From Pectinophora gossypiella (lineage: Eukaryota; Arthropoda; Insecta; Lepidoptera; Gelechiidae), in NCBI RefSeq assembly GCF_024362695.1, contig NC_065407.1:17174001-17238000 (forward strand): a DNA stretch of 64,000 bases, written 5' to 3'. Below are positions 33,811 through 46,189 of the stretch, piece after piece. Each line of letters begins with the position of its first letter. The stretch's first letter is position 1. The translations under genes and the position numbers were made by a program. The notes below the pieces were generated by a model. The model was not told the DNA's origin, did not search any database, and saw only the letters and a list, made by a program, of their open reading frames with translations.

Positions 33811-34854
33811 GAAAAGAAATATGAATAATATTAATAATGGGGATAAGACACAAAGTCAAAAATCTGCTCAATGTCAACATTTCGTTGTGGCGCTGCTTTG
33901 TTTTCCCAATAAGGACTAAGCGCGAGTTTAATTAAACACCACAAAAAAATATATTTTTCTTTATTTTTTATTGATCGCAATGATTTTAAAAACCTATTCC
34001 TCTTTTGTTTGATAGACTACATTAATGAGCTAGAATAATCGTCGACTGTAAATGGGTTATTGTTTGGCTAGATGGCTTTATAAGTAGGTCTGATTTATGG
34101 CAACACAGAGCCAATGTCGTGAGACGTCCCGTCTGTCTACGTGACTCTTGAATGCCATTCCTTCATTCTGACATTCTCCAGGGTTTAAAATATTGCGAAA
34201 TACGATACAAAGCTTAAGGATGTGGGTTTAAAGTAGTATTGTTTAAAACGCGTGTTTTTTTTGCAATATGTCTATTCTTGTCATTAAAAAAAAATCGGGT
34301 AAAGGCGTCTTACCTACTCCCCGTTTGTACACCTACAAGTCACGTCAAGTATAAAACGAATGAGTTTAAATAATATTTTAAATTTGAATTTGGAATAAGA
34401 AAAAGGTCAGATTATTTTATTCCAATTATTTTATTTATTTTTTTATTCCAAAGTCAAATTTAAAATGTTATAAGAAATACTGGCTGATTTTTTTTTAATT
34501 CCTCATACTCTACAGATACTAAATTAAGAAACATAAACTTGTGAGATCGTTTTTTTCTTGACGAGAATATACGAGAGTAAATGTGCTTTCTTATATAATA
34601 GAGAATATTTGTATTTGACAACAATAAACGGCCACAGAAATTCGCGGTAAGTACTTTACTTACACAAATCCAAGAAATTACTCGGAGAGACAATGAAGCG
34701 GAACCAGAAACAATGACAAACATAACAGACAATAACAGTATGACATCTCAATGCTGTGCGATTACATTGGCATCGTGCCATGTACCTTCAAGGGTGTAGT
34801 AGAGCTTGGGTTCCCAACCTGTGTTATTTAGGATTATCAGAAGTCTGAGACATA
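33811..34854. other. Unassigned AT-rich sequence
   Basis: A 90-codon minus frame at 34460-34732 has no motif. No repeat was recognised. Confidence 0.45.
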
Positions 34855-34965
34855 TAATACAATACAATACAAATACACTTTATTGCACCAAAATACAAAA
34901 AGAAATAATTACAAAAAGTCTCTTAACTAAGTACATGGTAAATGGCGGCCTTATCGCTTAAAGAG
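34855..34965 (-). repeat. LINE 3' terminus, (GTATT)n tail
   Basis: It is the same family as 9252-9345: 'cactttattgcaccaaaata' and 'gtctcttaactaagtacatg'. Confidence 0.65.
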
Positions 34966-34988
34966 ATTTCTTCCAGACAACCATAAGA

Positions 34989-35203
34989 CAGGGTGTAAGT
35001 GACAACGTAACAAATACTAAGAGGGATGATTCAACTCATTATTCTGGGTTAATATCAAGTGGAATTTTCCATCGCAAAAGTATTGAATTGAAAATATTTA
35101 AAAAAAAATGAATTTGGCGACGGAAAAGCCCATTTTTTATTAACTCAGAATCATGAACTGAATCATCCCCCTCAGTATCAGTTACGATGTCACTATAGCC
35201 CTG
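34989..35203. mobile_element. MITE-1, copy b
   Basis: It opens 'cagggtgtaagtgacaacgt' and closes 'gttacgatgtcactatagcc', with paired internal arms around 'atcaagtggaattttccatc'. The left TA flank is not preserved. Confidence 0.65.
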
Positions 35204-35263
35204 TATAGTCTGGAGAATTTTGTTTTTATAGCAATCACTTGTGCTTAAAAACTCACACGAACC

Positions 35264-35417
35264 AAAATTAAATAGAAAAAGTCTGACTCCGTCGGGATTT
35301 GAACCCACAGCCACAGCTCTTGTAAAGCTGGGACGAGCTACCAGTATACCACTAGATCCTCATCTAAATATATATCATGAGCTACAGGTTCGAATCCCTT
35401 TCGATTTAATTTTCTTA
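35264..35417 (-). repeat. SINE-F inverted dimer, copy 2
   Basis: The left arm is 'aaaattaaatagaaaaa' and the right arm is 'tttcgatttaattttctt'. Inside are a minus-strand tRNA-like unit (B-box-like 'gggttcaaatc') and, next to the right arm, a plus-strand B-box 'ggttcgaatcc'. Two tRNA-like ends therefore face opposite ways, which supports the dimer reading of 7737-7888. Confidence 0.55.
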
Positions 35418-35611
35418 TTTTAATACTTTGTAATACAATCTAGATTTAAACCAAACTTTTATGTAAAAAAATATGAGTTTATTTTATTTATTTTTGTCGT
35501 ACCTAAAATTCTCTAAAATAATTCGCAGCTCAGCTTCGAGTCGTTTTCTCGATGACCTGGTCATTCTACTTACTCGGATAGGGATATGGATGTGACTTAT
35601 GTTCGTAATGT

Positions 35612-35714
35612 CATCATCATCAGCCGTACGACGCCCACTGCTGGGCATAGGCTTCCCCCAAGGATCTCCACGACGATCGGTCCTGCGCTGCCCGCATCCA
35701 GCGGCTTCCCGCGA
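35612..35714 (-). mobile_element. 5'-truncated RTE insertion with 8-bp target duplication
   Basis: 103 bp of RTE 3' end (minus strand: 'ggcctatgcccagcag'-type sequence, stop, ATGATGA tail) lie between 'cgtaatgt' at 35604-35611 and 35715-35722. The short length and duplication fit target-primed insertion with early termination. Confidence 0.7.
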
Positions 35715-35722
35715 CGTAATGT

Positions 35723-37119
35723 ACCTTAATGTGGTTCGTAATGTACCTTTGACGAAAATATCTTTATAACCTTGTGGTTCCTAAACTAATCCTAAGAGTC
35801 CTTTTCAAAAGTTGGGAACCGCTGGTGCAGAGGAAGCTCCAATGACCATCATTCACTTGGTACTGTCTCGCAATCTGATGGAGGAACTGGGACTCGTAAT
35901 GGAGTATGGAACTGGCAATTATTTTGATTGGACAGTCTTCTATGTTCTTAAGTAGGTTATCCATGTCTTAATAATCGTAAGACCGAAAGACCATTTAAAA
36001 TCCAAACCTATTTTTTTAAATTTATTTATAAACATTTTGATGGCTTATCTCACATAGTTCTGAGAGTTCTCTTTGACACTGTGATCATACGATGAGAAAC
36101 AGGTACATTTAATACAATCGTGATTAGATTCATTATCTACCTAATAATATAAATATAAATACCTACTTTATTACAACAAAGTCGATTTAAAAGAGACATA
36201 AGTCTAAAATAAACTGAATACTACACAATTACTCATTTTGTAAATAAAATGGTAATAAACTCGACTAATGAGTGATTATAAATTCCAAAAATCCGTTAAG
36301 TAAACTAAGTTCGCGTGTTCTATAATTATTTTCACAATATAAGCCATACCTTTGTTAAATATTTTTTCTAACCGGTCTTTAATAGCCGTTGATTTAACGT
36401 TCTATAACCTTGTTAAAGTTTGAACAAGCATCAATTATTTTTAATTGCTTTCGATTTTTTTCTATTTTCCTCCAATTACTTGAAAAACTCCATTATTTTT
36501 AAGTATACTGGCTGTGAAATAAAGAGGAGAAAGTAAACAATACAAAAAGTCAACACTCCAGACTCAGTCATAGGAAATATTTCTTCGCGAACATTTGGGT
36601 CATCTACTAAAATAAGTACTTACTTAAATAAAAGTATATCCAACATAATTAAACCCAACACAATTGGTGTAAGCAAATCGGAGATCTGAATCCCAAATCA
36701 AAAACGTTTCAACGAACAAAAAATCTTAAAAAAATATGGAAAACTAAAATGACATTTTACCTATAATAAACCAACACAATGACGTATGTCCTTTACTAGA
36801 CGAAAGAATACCTAAATGGAGCGCGTAGAGCACCAGTCAAATGTGGCCTCATACATGCGTCCGAGTGATAAATCTCTAGTGTCGTCCAATTGTCCACAAG
36901 TAGGTCATCTGATTGTCCTCCCGCGGCGGATGGAGTAAAAACTATGGTGACTGGACCGAGCATGCGTTCGATGAAACTGGTGGTTTTATATTTGATGTAT
37001 GTTTAAATTATGAAGTTGGAAGAGGAAGGCCTGGGCAAGCCTAATTTGATCAAAACGAGGGTGTCTGTCGTGAAAGAGACAGGAAATGCTACTCTAAATT
37101 GTCGAGCTTTATTATTATT
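35723..37119. other. Unassigned AT-rich sequence
   Basis: The longest stretch before 40 kb without a named repeat. A 66-codon minus frame at 35764-35964 has no motif. No gene is supported. Confidence 0.45.
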
Positions 37120-37385
37120 ACTAGCGACCCGCCCCGGTTTCGCTCGGGTGCTATGCTGAGGAAAAAATAAAATTATTTACGACATCATATTAAAAAACTC
37201 CAAAAATATCAGTATTTCTCCACTATAAAATGGATGTTATTATACATTATAAACCTTTCTCTTGAATCACTCTATCTATTAAAAAAAAACGCATCAAAAT
37301 CCGTTCCGGAGTTTTAAAGATTTAAGCGTACATAGGGATATGGGGACAGATAAAGCGACTTTTTATACTATTTAGTGATGACGAT
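37120..37385 (+). repeat. Dispersed arthropod repeat ('agcgacccgccccgg' type)
   Basis: 'agcgacccgccccggtttcg', 'atcaaaatccgttccggagt' and 'tttaaagatttaagcgtaca' have the pattern of a LINE 3' region common in insects, ending in GATGATGA. The family assignment is from memory. Confidence 0.55.
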
Positions 37386-37554
37386 GATGATAATTTTGGA
37401 AAATACACGTGTTCTTTAGTCATATGCGATGATAATGTATTAATTTAGTAATTACCTAGTGGTCCTCTATTAATGATTAAAGTAAGTATCGTGGTAAAAA
37501 AAAATTTCAAAATTTTAAAAATCTGCTTTTTGCGAAGTTTGTTAGTAGGGCTGA

Positions 37555-37725
37555 AAGAGAAATACATAGAAGGACTCACATTGACCAAATTGGAGGTGTC
37601 GTTAAAAAAACGTTTAGAACGATCTACTGTCGAATGTGGAGGAAGCAAGAGAAGTGTGTCAGGATCGAAGCAAATGAAAATCCATAGTCTCAGCTTATCT
37701 CGGTGGAAAATAGGCGTATTTTGAA
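37555..37725 (+). pseudogene. LINE C-terminal fragment with internal deletion
   Basis: Nucleotide match to 10340-10500 ('cattgaccaaattggaggtg', 'agtgtgtcaggatcgaagca'), with the segment between 'cgatctact' and 'gtggaggaagc' lost. Confidence 0.6.
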
Positions 37726-38053
37726 AAGTCTACTGCAAAATAAATCAGATGTGTGTATGTGATTTATTTAAAACCACACAATAACCATTCACTAAAGCTG
37801 GTCAAAAAGGAACCATTTAGGCCATTATGCCATTAACACGAGAAGTCCGTGGCCTAATTGCGCTTATTAATTAGAAACAGTCGTAAAACACTGCGGCTTG
37901 GTAGTCAAAGGATGGATGGCCTTTTAGTGGTATTAGTTTCGAACTTCGTTGAATTTGCTGTAATTGTACTGCGTAAGTATTTTATATATTATAATGATCA
38001 CGTCAACATTAAATTTTGGGTTGTCTACTGTACTTCTGCAAATTACAGTGAAG
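37726..38053. other. Unassigned sequence
   Basis: A 68-codon frame at 37858-38064 has no motif. Confidence 0.4.
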
Positions 38054-38200
38054 ACATAGAATAAATAACAATACTCGTAGGTATCGAACGGTAACTCTTC
38101 GCCCCGCACCAATTCAAATGGAGAGCCGACCTCACCCCTTCCGGGTCTTACTTTTGTCTTAAATAGCCGTAAGCCGGGAGCGGACTGTGTCTCATTCACT
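38054..38200 (+). repeat. Repeat R1, diverged
   Basis: 'catagaataaataacaatac' and 'gagccgacctcaccccttc' match the 23465 copy. Confidence 0.55.
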
Positions 38201-38644
38201 TTAGATTTTTGTATGGACTGTCCTTGGTTTGGTGAAAGTGTACTACGCCCAGCAGAGGTTTTTAATTATGTAAGCGCTCTCCAATAAAGATTTTTATGTC
38301 TCCATTCTATCTACCTATTTACTGTCCTCGTATCTTATGTTGGACTTTTCCTGTTTCAATTTTCTTTTGTGCCCCTTTTGTATTAAGTTGTTTTGTGTCT
38401 GATTTTGCTATTTTCGGGATGAAGACACATAACGTATTGTGCGTTTTGTTTGGAGTAATTACGTAAGTAGCTGGGATGTTGGAGACATGTTCATGGCGAA
38501 CAAATTTTGTGACGCACAAGACATGTTTCTTCTCGGGGAAGTGTTTCGGATAATTTGTTGTTCGCTATTCATTTTCTGACGCGGCGGAGATTCTGACGTT
38601 GATATTGGGAGACGTATTAATAATTATAATTGCTGTTAAAGATT
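38201..38644. other. Unassigned sequence
   Basis: A 66-codon minus frame at 38319-38519 is basic and has no motif. No repeat was recognised. Confidence 0.4.
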
Positions 38645-38735
38645 TTTTTTTGACATAAGTTATTGTTGGTTTGCCTCAGATGGTATTAACTACTCGGTAG
38701 GATAAATGGGGAGCGCTGAGGGCACTGAATATAAA
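38645..38735 (-). repeat. Repeat R3, 3' end
   Basis: A T-run, then 'gacataagttattgttggtt' and 'ataaatggggagcgctgagg'. Diverged R3. Confidence 0.55.
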
Positions 38736-38814
38736 TTTTAGTTCATCATATGATGAAGAAAATACATTAACATTTGATACATATGTATCATATCGATATG
38801 TTCATCATCATCAT

Positions 38815-39000
38815 CTTCCTAGCATTATCCCGTTTCCTCACGATGTTTTGCTTCACCGCAGAGCACGTCATAATCATTTATGATCCGAACATGAATTCGA
38901 AAACAAATTCGATAATCATTGGTTTAGGCCTGTGCTGGATTCGAAGTGGGCCCTCAAAGTGAGAGGTAAGCGCTCTACCAACTGGGCTACCACGGCTCAT
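38815..39000 (-). repeat. SINE-D, 5' half
   Basis: On the minus strand the head 'gccgtggtagcccagttggt' leads to a damaged B-box and the body 'cgaattcatgttcggatcat'. The 3' half is absent. Confidence 0.65.
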
Positions 39001-39129
39001 ATCGATATGTTCCAACAATAAAATTAAGACTAAGCAAGCAACCAATTGATCATAAACAGATTGATCTTGTAAACTGTCTTCGTTCGACCTAACAGACGAA
39101 GAAAAGTAGATCACAAAATTGACTCCCCC

Positions 39130-39230
39130 CGAACAGTATCAGAATCATTTATTCAACGTAATTATCATGGATAAACTTGTTGAGGGTCAATGTAACATTT
39201 TTGAATTTACGTCATTTCGCAAGGTGTTAT
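39130..39230 (-). repeat. LINE 3' terminus
   Basis: On the minus strand it ends 'cgttgaataaatgattctga', a polyadenylation-like end following 'accctcaacaagtttatcc'. Confidence 0.45.
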
Positions 39231-39664
39231 GGCTGAAGAGAAGAAATGACAAGAAACTGCGACAGCAACACATCTTTTAAATCAATGAGGGTACATTACA
39301 AGTTATTTAATAACTAGAGGAACACATTCAGTTTACTTCCAAAACCTCACTGACACTAAGCCCAGTCTCCACAAGCCAACTAGAAGCCTAACAACTAATT
39401 ACATGACGTAACATGACGTACAGTAATCCAATCAGAATTTCTTTGACACCCAAAGTTAGGGTCGTCACAGCTTCAACTATAATCCTGGTAACAAGGGCGG
39501 GGATGGCAAAATAAGACACGCCCGCGCGATCTCGCCAGGTTGGAGTTATGATGGGTATGAATCGCCGCCTGACGACATTGCTGCTGGCGAAGGGACGAGA
39601 AAGAAGCGGGAGACTGATTTTTTTTCTAAAGGTTAGTAGATAGCATTGTGTAATATATCTTATA
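39231..39664. other. Unassigned sequence
   Basis: A 121-codon minus frame spanning 39388-39753 has no motif and runs into MITE-1, so it is treated as chance. Confidence 0.4.
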
Positions 39665-39892
39665 CAGGGTGTTAGTGACATCGTAACGAAAACTTTGAGG
39701 GATAATTGAGACCATGATTCTGAGATGATATCAAGTGGAATTTTCCGTCGCAAAAGTATGGAACGGAAAATAATTTAAATAAGATCTAAAATTTTCATGA
39801 CTTCTCCGACAGGAAATTCCACTTGATATCGACTCAGAATCATGGTCTGAATCATTCCCTTCAGTATTCGTTACAGTGTCACTAACACCCAT
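39665..39892. mobile_element. MITE-1, copy c
   Basis: It opens 'cagggtgttagtgacatcgt' after TA. The right end is slightly damaged ('actaacacccat'). The arms pair over about 100 bases each side. Confidence 0.75.
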
Positions 39893-39924
39893 ACCTACTT
39901 GTATGGCTACTGTATGTACTTGTA

Positions 39925-40152
39925 TGGGGTGTAAGTGACATCGTAACGAATACTGAGAGGGATGATTCAGCTGATTATTCTGAGTTAATATCAAGTGGAA
40001 TTTTCCATCGCAAAAGTATAGAATTGAAAATAATTTAAAAAAACTAAAAAAATTACATGAATTTTGCGACGGAAAATTCCACTTGATATTAACTCAGAAT
40101 AATCAGCTGAATCATCCCTCTCAGTATTCGTTACGATGTCACTAACACCCTG
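39925..40152. mobile_element. MITE-1, copy d, nearly perfect palindrome
   Basis: Two arms of about 100 bp are almost exact complements ('gatgattcagctgattattc' against 'gaataatcagctgaatcatc'), around a short A-rich loop. It ends 'ctaacaccctg' before TA and lies 32 bp from copy c. Confidence 0.8.
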
Positions 40153-40210
40153 TATATAATAATAATCTTAAAGTTTTCAATGCATGAGTGAATAGGTAAG
40201 TTCGTCGTAG

Positions 40211-40339
40211 CTTAGACCATATTGTCACTCACCAACAATTAGAGGCCTTAGCCACATATCGCCTTGTGTCATCCCATCGAAATCGTTTGCAACTTGTCTA
40301 GATCCCTTGAACTGTTGGTAAGTGACAATATGGTCTAAG
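40211..40339. mobile_element. MITE-4, 27-bp inverted ends
   Basis: 'cttagaccatattgtcactc' at the left and 'gagtgacaatatggtctaag'-type sequence at the right pair with one mismatch over 27 bp. The 75-bp core has no coding content. Only one copy is seen here. Confidence 0.7.
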
Positions 40340-40499
40340 GTGGGACGCTCTTGTCTAGTACAATATTTGGTTGAGTATTACATAATTTTATTATGTCTAC
40401 ATAAAATCTATTTTGAAGAGACTATTTTAATCGATAATTCATAGTAAAATCTAAAAAATCAAAGATGATGAGCGAGTTGATTTAGAAATCTCAAGATGA

Positions 40500-40625
40500 A
40501 CTCAATGGATCATCGCAAGATGAACTGGATGCCCACGTTTCATTGAGCTTTCTTTTAGACCAACGTAATAAGTGGTGAGCCGTATCGCCGTCTATAATGG
40601 TCGAGCCAACTGGATGTGTGTTGTT
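40500..40625 (-). repeat. SINE-E tail
   Basis: 'atcgcaagatgaactggatg', 'agaccaacgtaataagtgg' and 'gccgtatcgccgtctataat' are the complement of the SINE-E tail. Confidence 0.6.
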
Positions 40626-40659
40626 TCATACTCAAACGATCGTCATATTAAGCTCGTCA

Positions 40660-40870
40660 ACACTAATTTAAGAGCCACGCTCTTCTCGGTGTAGCATTCT
40701 CCATGCTATTTTATTAGGGTAAAGTAGGATAGTGGTTTCCCTCTTGCCTTCCGCCCCGCAGTACTCTGTATCCTGTCCTCCACCTCTGAATAGTACTGAC
40801 AGTTACTGCTGCCCTCTGTCAGGTTTTTGGTCACAGTCCCTGTGACTTGCCCCTTCCATCCTGCGTTACC
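40660..40870 (-). repeat. Repeat R4
   Basis: 'taagagccacgctcttctcg', 'ccgccccgcagtactctg' and 'tagtactgacagttactgct' match the complement of the insertion at 57837-58091. Confidence 0.65.
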
Positions 40871-43800
40871 GTACCGATGGCACCCATCTCTGCCTCGAAA
40901 ACCGTTGAGGTCTTCACCCGTATCCCTAGGCAAGGGTTCTACGTTATACAACATAGGTCTGGGTCTGAAGTGAGAGGCGCCTCCGCGGCAAGGACGCCGA
41001 AAAGGAATAAAAATCTAAGAATATTTATTAGTGTAATATAGTTGTACAAGTTTCATATATACAGAATTACCTTGTAAAACATATCAACAGCTATCAGAGT
41101 ATCAGCATTAAACATGCAAACTCGTATTACAAAGCCTTCATCACCCCAAAATATTTCATGACCGAGTATAATTTGCTTGTTTGGTCCCCACATCATCGCT
41201 TGTCTCTTCTAACTTGTGTAACGCAATAACGAGTAATTCAAGGGGTCCAGGCAGTGGACCCATTTCATTCGGCATTAACTCTGATGGCAAGGATTTCTTG
41301 CCTTGAAATTTTCTCGCCGACACAATTAATAGGGTGGGACACCTATTAGTATGCCTCATTGAGCGCTGACCCCGCAAAGACATCTGCCTGACGTGGATTG
41401 GCCATCTGTCTCAAATTTCTAAAGGGTCGGGACTTTCAGCTTGATTATATATTCTAGATATACGTCACTGAAATTAAAGCGAAGATATAAGTTGGCTCGG
41501 ATATTTCCGTCGTCGTTGGATCTAGTCACCAAATCATTTGATGTTTTTTTGTTATTTTTTGTGCGTAATTCAAAGAGTTCACATAGATAAAAGAATAAAG
41601 TTGTAAAATTTTATTTCTTAATGTAAGATTTGAAGTGATGATGGTGGGAAAACTTTTAAGTAGCGGAATGAAGAAGAAGAACAAATAGTAAAAAAGAATA
41701 AGGATAAAAATCACATTGTTTTTTGTAAAATAGGTACGTATTTATTCGTAGGGTACGTAACTATACTGAGTACCTCTAAGGGATCACACAAATTAATGGC
41801 TTAATCAGGAATGTAGCAATTTTGTAAGCTTGTAATGAAGTAGCTAGTATACGTAGATAAAATAATCTTTCCATTAAAACTAAATACGGGTTAAATAAAC
41901 TCCACTTTCCTGAATCATAAAAAAATCTAAATTATATACAATAACACTAACAGGTAGGATTGGGAGGTTTTTACTATGACCCTCTTCCAGGGGCGATCCC
42001 GGAAGCGGCAATACAGATGGTACGTGAGATGCTTAGGGCCTGATATCTAAATTATGACTGAATTTTAAAACTGACCCTCTTCGTCCCTATTGACCGCGGT
42101 GTGTTGACCTCTCGTAAAAATCGTTTTCAACTGGCCGTTGAATAATTTTGTTACCGAGTTTACTCATAATACGAAATACGAGTAAGCACTGCAGTGTTTT
42201 CAAAATGTTTATATCAATGTACATTATACAGCAGCTAGCGAGCGCTTCATTGAAAATGTATTTCATCGAATACCGCGTACATCATCATACATGAATAACT
42301 AGTTATTTAGGGACACGTTACGTCGATCCCTGTAATTTATTACCTTCCATTTAATATCGAAGTAGGTCAACGTGTGACGTGTACACGTATCCACTCCAAA
42401 TAAGTCGCTTCATGGGACCCTAATTAAAGTTTGCTCGCTTTCGGAGATTCAATTAGGACCTAATATTGACATTAGTCTTGGTGGCACCCGCCTTAGCCGA
42501 AGGATCAACACCTAACATTAGCATAGTTGATTAAAAGGCCTCCCCAGGACGGTTGTTAACTCGTAAATGTCAGACGTACAACATATCATAAATCATCTTA
42601 AGATTACGGTTCAGTAACTACACTTTACAGCGGCGGTCCCAATACACGCCCTTGCGGTACAGCGTTAAATTCTGCCTTGCGGTGCGACGTTACGGTTCAG
42701 TTTGGAAGTTATAATTGGGATGTTGGAGATCCTTTTGGGAGTAGGAAGGTATGTGCCAGCGTAGGAGAAAGCCTGGCAAGTACTGAATCAGCAGCTAGGC
42801 GCCTCTCCCATGCCAAAGTTGCACAAAGTGCTGTAGTAAGGTTATGATTTATAGTTCAATTAAGACCGCTCATCGGCTGTTACCGATACAGTTAATTAAT
42901 AAATAATAGCGCCATTCTCCTTTTGGCTATCTGGCCGATTGGAGGGCGCCGGTCATCAATCAACAGGGATTATTGGATAGGGGTAAGTGAGCAATGATTC
43001 CTAATTATCCGTTCAAATTGATTAGGTGTTCTTTTATATTGTGTTACGATTTATTGTTCTTAGCAAACTTTATGAATGGATAGATTGTAATTCGGCGAAT
43101 TTTCGATTTACCAATGAAGTAAAACATCATTTTGTAATTACATGAGAATTGAAATGTCAGTTTGTTTTCACAATCGTACAAAGTTACCTCAATTTTATTG
43201 CAAAAACAGCGACTTCTCCTACTCGACAATAATGCTTCTCAAAAAAGAAAACTTAATCCGCCAACATGTCATTGTGTTTATAAAACATTATTCTTTGTTG
43301 TTGAGCAGATTACGTCATCCAAGTACAGAATAAGAATAGCTGTGTGGGGTGGGGTACAATCAGATTTTATCACAAAGGGCTCATTCGTTATCAGTCTACG
43401 ACATACTGCTGTGGATTGGCACAGTTTCCACTGGGTTGTTTACACGCTACGATCTGGGAATTCTAGACAATAGGACAGAAACTGAGCTTGGTTTTGGTAA
43501 GAGCCTGTCTAAAGGTTTATGTAACAAATGTAGGAATTGTGATCGTTGTCTAAATTTTTCCATTGCAAAAGTGTAAATGGTTAAAGCGACTAACAATGCT
43601 TACAATCCAAAGAAGTATAAATATATATATGAAAAGTTTTAGTACTGCCTTAGCTTTTATATGCTTCAATACTGTAAAAACTAAAATATAAAAGGTATAA
43701 TCAACAAAGGTAAGGTAAGGTATTAAGGATTAATCTATGTGCGTACCCATGGACCACCTTAAAACTGACTGTAACTTTAGACTACTTTTAAATATTATTG

Positions 43801-44455
43801 GATGGATTTACAATCGTTTGAGAACTTTTATAATCTCCTCGAGGGACCATGTCAGAACTTTTAAGTTCACGGGCACTCACATGATCAATCATCGTGGATT
43901 CCTAAAGCGGAATTATGAGCATCTTCAAACTCTAAGACATTTTTAACTTTACTTTTTTAATTTTCACCCGCATTTACAATCGGACAATGTAAAACTTTTT
44001 CAAAATGAGGTCAGAATATTACAATGGCGGCGCGGCGTAGTATGCATCATGTATTGGAACAGCTGACGGTTCAGTCCAATTGAATGCAATTTTAATGGCA
44101 AGTATGGCAACCCTTTGAGAGTCGAACGTTTTATTTAATTTGTCGTTTTATGGAGCCGTGTCATTTACATCGATTGATTAGAGTAGTAGTGCATTTGTAA
44201 TGTGACTTGTGGGTTTGAAGGTTAGACAGGTTTTTCATTGATAACAAATTCCGTACCTGCCAGTCAATAAGTGCGGTGGACCATGTTATATCCAAGTTAA
44301 GTGTTTGGCCAGATGTCGCGTTAAAAAAGCTTAAGTTAGGTAAAACTATTATGTTAATTTTTCAGCGCAAGTTCACCTACATTTTATGAAAATGAATATA
44401 CACTGTCTAACAATAAATAACGTGTAACGACCTTTTAGGAAGTAGTCAATTTGTA
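40871..44455. other. Long unassigned stretch
   Basis: 3.6 kb with no named repeat. Open frames without motifs include 41156-41383 (minus, 75 codons), 43162-43473 (plus, 103 codons) and 43349-43576 (plus, 75 codons). I see no splice, promoter or polyadenylation pattern strong enough to call a gene. Confidence 0.4.
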
Positions 44456-44567
44456 TAGTCAGTAAGTGAGCCACCATATCAGGAGAATTTGGCTGCTCAG
44501 TAGTAACCCTGATACCAGGGGTGCAGAGATTGATAATCCACCTTACAGCATGATAAAAGAAGAAGAT
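44456..44567 (+). repeat. SINE-B tail
   Basis: 'gtcagtaagtgagccaccat' and 'gtaaccctgataccaggggt', diverged. Confidence 0.55.
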
Positions 44568-44590
44568 TCAAGATATCTTAAGATATATAA

Positions 44591-44864
44591 CAGGGTGTTA
44601 GTGAATGATTTTGAGTTGATATCAAGTGGTTTATGGAACTGAAAATAATTAGAAAAAACACTAAAATTTTCACGAATGACCGACAGGAAATTTCACTTTA
44701 TATCAACTCAGAATCATGGTCTGAATCATCCCCCTCAGTATTCGTTTCGAATTTAAAATAATTTAACACGAAAAAATCATGAATTTTGCGACGGAAAATT
44801 CCACTTGACTTAGAATGATGATCGGTATCACTTCCTCAGTATTCGTTAAGATGTCACTAACCTG
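44591..44864. mobile_element. MITE-1, copy e, rearranged
   Basis: It begins 'cagggtgttagtgaatgatt' with part of the left arm deleted, and it contains two right-arm segments ('tcccctcagtattcgtt' type near 44728 and 'cttcctcagtattcgtta' near 44831). This suggests fusion of two copies. Confidence 0.6.
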
Positions 44865-45312
44865 TATATAACCTTCAATAAAAATGCGTACTCCTATCTG
44901 AAAGTCAGGCTATGCACTTATGATTCTAGTGTCTGTCCATCGTCCGCTAAATTATCCGCTAAAATATATAAAATATACCTAAGTGACTTGCTTCTACTCT
45001 TTTGAACTGATGAACCGTAGCTCGATTATTATTTACTACTAGTTACTAAAAATAAAAGCCAGTACTTACCGGCTACACGGTCGATTTCCCTTCCTCAGTA
45101 GACACGCACCGAGACTTCAATACTAGGTACTCGACACGCTCAATTGCATCGCAACCCTTTAAATTAACATCCCTTCTGAAATAACTGCGATACTCGTATA
45201 AAAGACAAGCTGTTCTATCCACGACCAATAATTATTGCTAGGGGGATTGCCTTTGTTTTAACTAACTAGGGTTGAAGAGTGTCCTTACAAACATGTTGTT
45301 GTATTTTTTAAA

Positions 45313-45480
45313 ATTACGTACATACATACAAACACAATCCTATAATCGAAGCGTAAGTAGAGCCGCAAGCAATCATGTAACTAGCAGCCACTGTTGATAC
45401 GAAGTCCGAGATGGATATAAAGAACCTTATGATGACAAGAGATCAGCCTATCGCCCGTAACATTAGTCAAAACAAAAAAC
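45313..45480 (+). repeat. LINE-like 3' UTR block
   Basis: 'cactgttgatacgaagtccg' and 'gatcagcctatcgcccgtaa' match 28935-29110. Confidence 0.65.
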
Positions 45481-45534
45481 GTAAAATTCTAGGTAGGCAG
45501 AATTGAGCTTTGGTTCGTCAGTTCAGAAGAGTAG

Positions 45535-45612
45535 AAGCCATCAACCCTGGTGTCAGGGTTATTATTGAGCCGCCAAAGGCCTCTGCTATGGCTCATGTAA
45601 CTAGTAGTAGTA
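45535..45612 (-). repeat. SINE-B tail
   Basis: 'atcaaccctggtgtcagggt' and 'gagccgccaaaggcctctgc' are the complement of the SINE-B tail. Confidence 0.65.
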
Positions 45613-45734
45613 GCCACTTAGATAATATATTTTATATACTTTTAATAACTTTGGTCGAAAGACAGACACCAGAGTCATACGTGCATAGCCGGAATATCAG
45701 ATAGGATTACGCATTTTTTACAGAAGGTTATATA

Positions 45735-45941
45735 CTGGGTGTTAGCTGGGTGATTCAGACCGTGATTCTCAGTTGAAATCAAGTGGAATTTTTCGTCGCA
45801 AAATTCATGAAAATTTTAGTGATTTTTTCTTATTATTTACAGTTCCACACTTATGCGACTTAAAATTCCACTTGATGTCAACTCAGAATCATGGCCTGAA
45901 TAATCACTTGAAGGTTTTGTTACGATGTCACTAACACCCTG
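45735..45941. mobile_element. MITE-1, copy f
   Basis: It opens 'ctgggtgttag' after TA and closes 'gatgtcactaacaccctg' before TA. The left arm has lost about 25 bases ('gttagctgggtgattcagac'). Confidence 0.7.
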
Positions 45942-46189
45942 TATGCATAATGTATTTAAAGTATATGTCTTATCATTCCAGCACTACTCCCCTCCACTCA
46001 GTCCCCCCACTCGACCCGATGGCCCTTTACAGTGTTATTAGTTAACTGAGCGTTCGTTTATTTTCGTTCCGACGACAATTGTTTTAAACCCCTGCAAGTG
46101 AACACAAGGGCTGATAGGCGGGACATATTCTAATTATTAATCCTACTGCAAACCCACTGCGGCTTTGTTCAGGTAGTTGAAACTATTTT

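Noticed and set aside
33404..33919. 171-codon plus-strand frame
   Set aside because: It runs across an inverted LINE junction at 33620-33810 and A/T-rich DNA, so it cannot be one evolved protein.
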